Below are positions 61,842 to 64,000 of a stretch of DNA of 64,000 bases, piece by piece. The translations under genes were made by a program, and so were the position numbers. This stretch comes from Scleromitrula shiraiana (taxonomy: Eukaryota > Ascomycota > Leotiomycetes > Helotiales > Sclerotiniaceae): positions 2,232,001 through 2,296,000 of the forward strand of contig JABELC010000004.1 in the NCBI GenBank assembly GCA_028455995.1, given 5' to 3'. Under the pieces are notes generated by a model. It was not told the origin of the DNA. It saw only the letters and a list, made by a program, of their open reading frames with translations, and made no database searches. Every line of letters starts with the position of its first letter. Positions within the stretch are counted from its first letter, which is position 1.

Positions 61842-63376
61842 ATGGCTCCAAAAGGATGTATAAATATTTCTTTACCTCGTCTGATAAGACCAACAGCTTT
61901 CCCCGCAAAGAAAGGTATTCGATATTATTCCGCACCTCCCGATAGCACAATCCCAGCCGCGAAATTGAAATACATTCCTACGAGTGGCACATATCCTAAA
62001 GGATTCTTGGTTTCCGGAACTCATGTAGGAGTCAAAGCAACCAATAAGTCTACTCCAGATCTTGCATTTCTTGCTTCAGAAACTCCATGTGCAGCTGCAG
62101 CAGTCTTCACCAAAAACAAATTTCAAGCCGCTCCAGTTACTGTGAGTAGAAAGATTTTGCAAAATAGAAACAATGCTGGAATTCGTGGGGTCATTATCAA
62201 TTCAGGATGTGCAAATGCCGTGACTGGAAAGGGTGGGATGGAAGATGCTGAGAAAATGGGTGCCGAAGCTGATAAATGCTTCGGCTCTCCAAACGATGGG
62301 AAAGGTGCAAGTACGATAGTGATGAGCACTGGAGTCATTGGTCAAAGGTCGGGAGCCATTCTGTTTTTCAATCAGAAAGTGTGGATGCTAAAACTCTTAC
62401 TAGGTTACCAATTCAAAAAATACTACTTAGAATTCCCTCTGCATTCGATGGTCTAGGAAGCTCTCACGATCATTGGCTATCGACCGCCCAAGCCATCTGC
62501 ACAACTGATACATTTCCAAAGCTTGTTTCCCGAACCTTTTCTTTACCTTCTTCCCCGGACGTTGAATACAGGATGGCTGGTATGACAAAGGGTGCCGGAA
62601 TGATCCATCCGAATATGGCGACTTTGTTGGGAATGATAGCGACAGATGCACCAATTGCACCAGCACTGTTGCCATCACTTTTGACAAATGCAGTCAACAG
62701 ATCGTTCAACGCTATTTCCATCGATGGTGATACCTCTACAAACGATACAGTTGCTGTATTGGCCAACGGAGCAGCCGGGGGTAAAGAGATTACATCGACA
62801 TCTTCCGAAGACTATAAAACATTTCAAAAAGTTTTGACTGGTTTCGCCACTGATCTTGCTAAGCTTGTGGTTCGGGATGGTGAGGGAGCAACCAAGTTCG
62901 TGACTATTCGTGTCACAGATGCTCCTTCTGAGGTTGGAGCACGTAGGATTGCTAGCACTATCGCAAGATCTCCACTTGTAAAGACTGCTTTATATGGTAA
63001 AGATGCCAATTGGGGCAGAATTTTATGCGCTACTGGGTATTCGCAAATATCAGAACCAGGCATGCCAATAAACGAAGTTCCTGAAATTGTACCAGAGAAG
63101 ACTAGTGTCTCATTCATTCCCACTGATGGTTCCTCAGAACTCAAGCTTTTGATAAATGGAGAACCGGAGATGGTAGACGAAATACGTGCTGCCGAGATAC
63201 TTCAACACGAGGATCTCGAGATCTTAGTTAGCCTCGGAGGAGGAAAAGAGGAGGCCGTATACTGGACTTGTGATTATAGGTACGTTTTCAACCCTAACAA
63301 CCACCCTTTTGCGAGAACAAACTAACCAAAAGATAGTCATGAATACATCACAATTAATGGGGATTACAGGACATAA
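61842..63376 (+). CDS. argJ: Mitochondrial glutamate N-acetyltransferase / ornithine acetyltransferase
   Basis: Bifunctional ArgJ (yeast Arg7): transfers acetyl from N-acetylornithine to glutamate in the mitochondrial arginine cycle. Exons 61842-62347, 62404-63279 and 63337-63376 give 473 residues. The N-terminal about 30 residues are basic with no acids (LPRLIRPTAFPAKKGIRYYS), a mitochondrial presequence. The core shows INSGCANAVTG near 125, MSTGVIGQR near 160 and the self-cleavage motif KGAGMIHPNMATLLGM, in which the chain splits before Thr into alpha and beta subunits. The C-terminus reads YWTCDYSHEYITINGDYRT only if the last 57-nt intron (GTACGT to AGATAG) is removed. Intron 1 uses a weak donor (AAAG/GTCGGG), but phase and homology support it. 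Confidence 0.94.
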
Positions 63377-63755
63377 GAGCTTGAATTATCAAAGTGGAGC
63401 AATATGAAAAGTCTTGAAACTAACCGCTACAGAATCGTAATATTCCGAAAAGCAACAGGCTAATGTGGCTGCGCGTGGGGGCAGATGGTAGCTTAGTATG
63501 ATTGATGCAGCGATGATGTGAAAAGTTTAGATACCCAGAAATGTATCATGTCCATAGTTAGTTGATCACTGTGTTCATCACCGGTTCGAATATAAGATCA
63601 TAGAATCGTATATGAACAATCCAGTAGCCTACTTTGGCATATATCAAGTCTCAAGTATCAGTTCAAACCAGTGAGAGCCGTAGAAACAGTGCAACGCTAA
63701 TTTCATTCTCTATTCATCCATGCATCCGATTTATGTACAAGTCCAAATCACCAAC
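63377..63755. other. Intergenic region, nothing recognised
   Basis: Spacer between the 3' ends of argJ and the small minus-strand gene. No RNA gene or repeat seen. Confidence 0.5.
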
Positions 63756-63988
63756 TCATGCCGACCTCTCAACAGTTTCTGGAGTCCAAGCAGTAATCTT
63801 TGGCTTAACACTAAAACACACAAATTCAGTTCCCCGCATATTTCCAAATATGAAAAAGGATATACTCACGTAGAATAGGTCTTGAATGCACCTCGACTAG
63901 CCGTGAAATTCGGTCTATGATCTGGTAACTCCCAACTTCGAACTTTAGTTTGTAAGATTGGGTCTTCAGTCGGTGGCTTATCGACCAT
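63756..63988 (-). CDS. Unrecognised small protein of 57 residues
   Basis: I do not recognise the product. Two exons, 63870-63988 and 63756-63810, join in phase over a 59-nt intron (GTGAGT donor, TTTTAG acceptor) and end in TGA. The protein is hydrophilic (MVDKPPTEDPIL at the start, WELPDHRPNFTASRG in the middle, ITAWTPETVERSA at the end), with no signal peptide or membrane segment. The frame is still open upstream of the ATG at 63988 to the window edge, so the true start may lie outside. The conserved look of the splice sites supports a real gene. A small subunit of a larger complex is possible but not shown. Confidence 0.55.
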
Positions 63989-64000
63989 GTATGAAACCCA

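Overview
The window looks like nuclear DNA of a filamentous ascomycete. Evidence: genes with short 45-120 nt introns (GT...AG with CTAAC-like branch points), fungal-specific gene families, long AT-rich intergenic spacers full of microsatellites, and a Ty1/copia element that carries only transition mutations, the mark of repeat-induced point mutation (RIP). The protein sequences feel closest to Leotiomycetes such as Botrytis or Sclerotinia relatives, but that placement is an impression and was not tested.

Layout. 0-8.7 kb: a probably decayed hypothetical gene, the splicing factor Cwc2 (+), the urease accessory protein UreF (-), a MARVEL membrane protein (+) and an unrecognised four-helix membrane protein (-). 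8.7-19.5 kb, all on the minus strand: a 1211-residue PH-like/leucine-rich-repeat protein, a short terminal-inverted-repeat (MITE-like) element, a mitochondrial HTD2-type dehydratase, prephenate dehydratase (PHA2) and translation release factor eRF1. 19.9-28.4 kb is an accessory, decayed block: a complete RIP-degraded copia retrotransposon with 166-bp LTRs and a 5-bp target duplication, then remains of a rhodopsin-like membrane protein and of a short-chain dehydrogenase. 29.7-32.6 kb: the MAPKKK Ste11 (-). 32.6-38.2 kb: a long gene-free, repeat-rich spacer. 38.2-41.2 kb: a frameshifted protein-kinase/transmembrane gene. 41.9-46.9 kb: Vps18 (+) and a gamma-glutamylcyclotransferase-like protein (+). 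47-55 kb: microsatellite-dense DNA around a GPI-type aspartic protease (+). 55.1-63.4 kb: the eIF2alpha kinase GCN2 (-, 14 exons) and the arginine enzyme ArgJ (+), divergently transcribed. A 57-residue unknown protein (-) closes the window.

There is no operon-like cluster and no classic novel defence or biosynthetic system. Two regulatory candidates stand out. First, the eRF1 stop codon lies in frame with a GC-rich 58-codon extension, with two short hairpins behind it, which is a plausible readthrough or alternative-splicing autoregulatory switch. Second, GCN2 and argJ share a promoter with a perfect Gcn4/CPC1 site, which would link the amino-acid-starvation sensor and an arginine enzyme to the same control. 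All exon boundaries were derived by hand from splice signals and reading phase, without transcript data.
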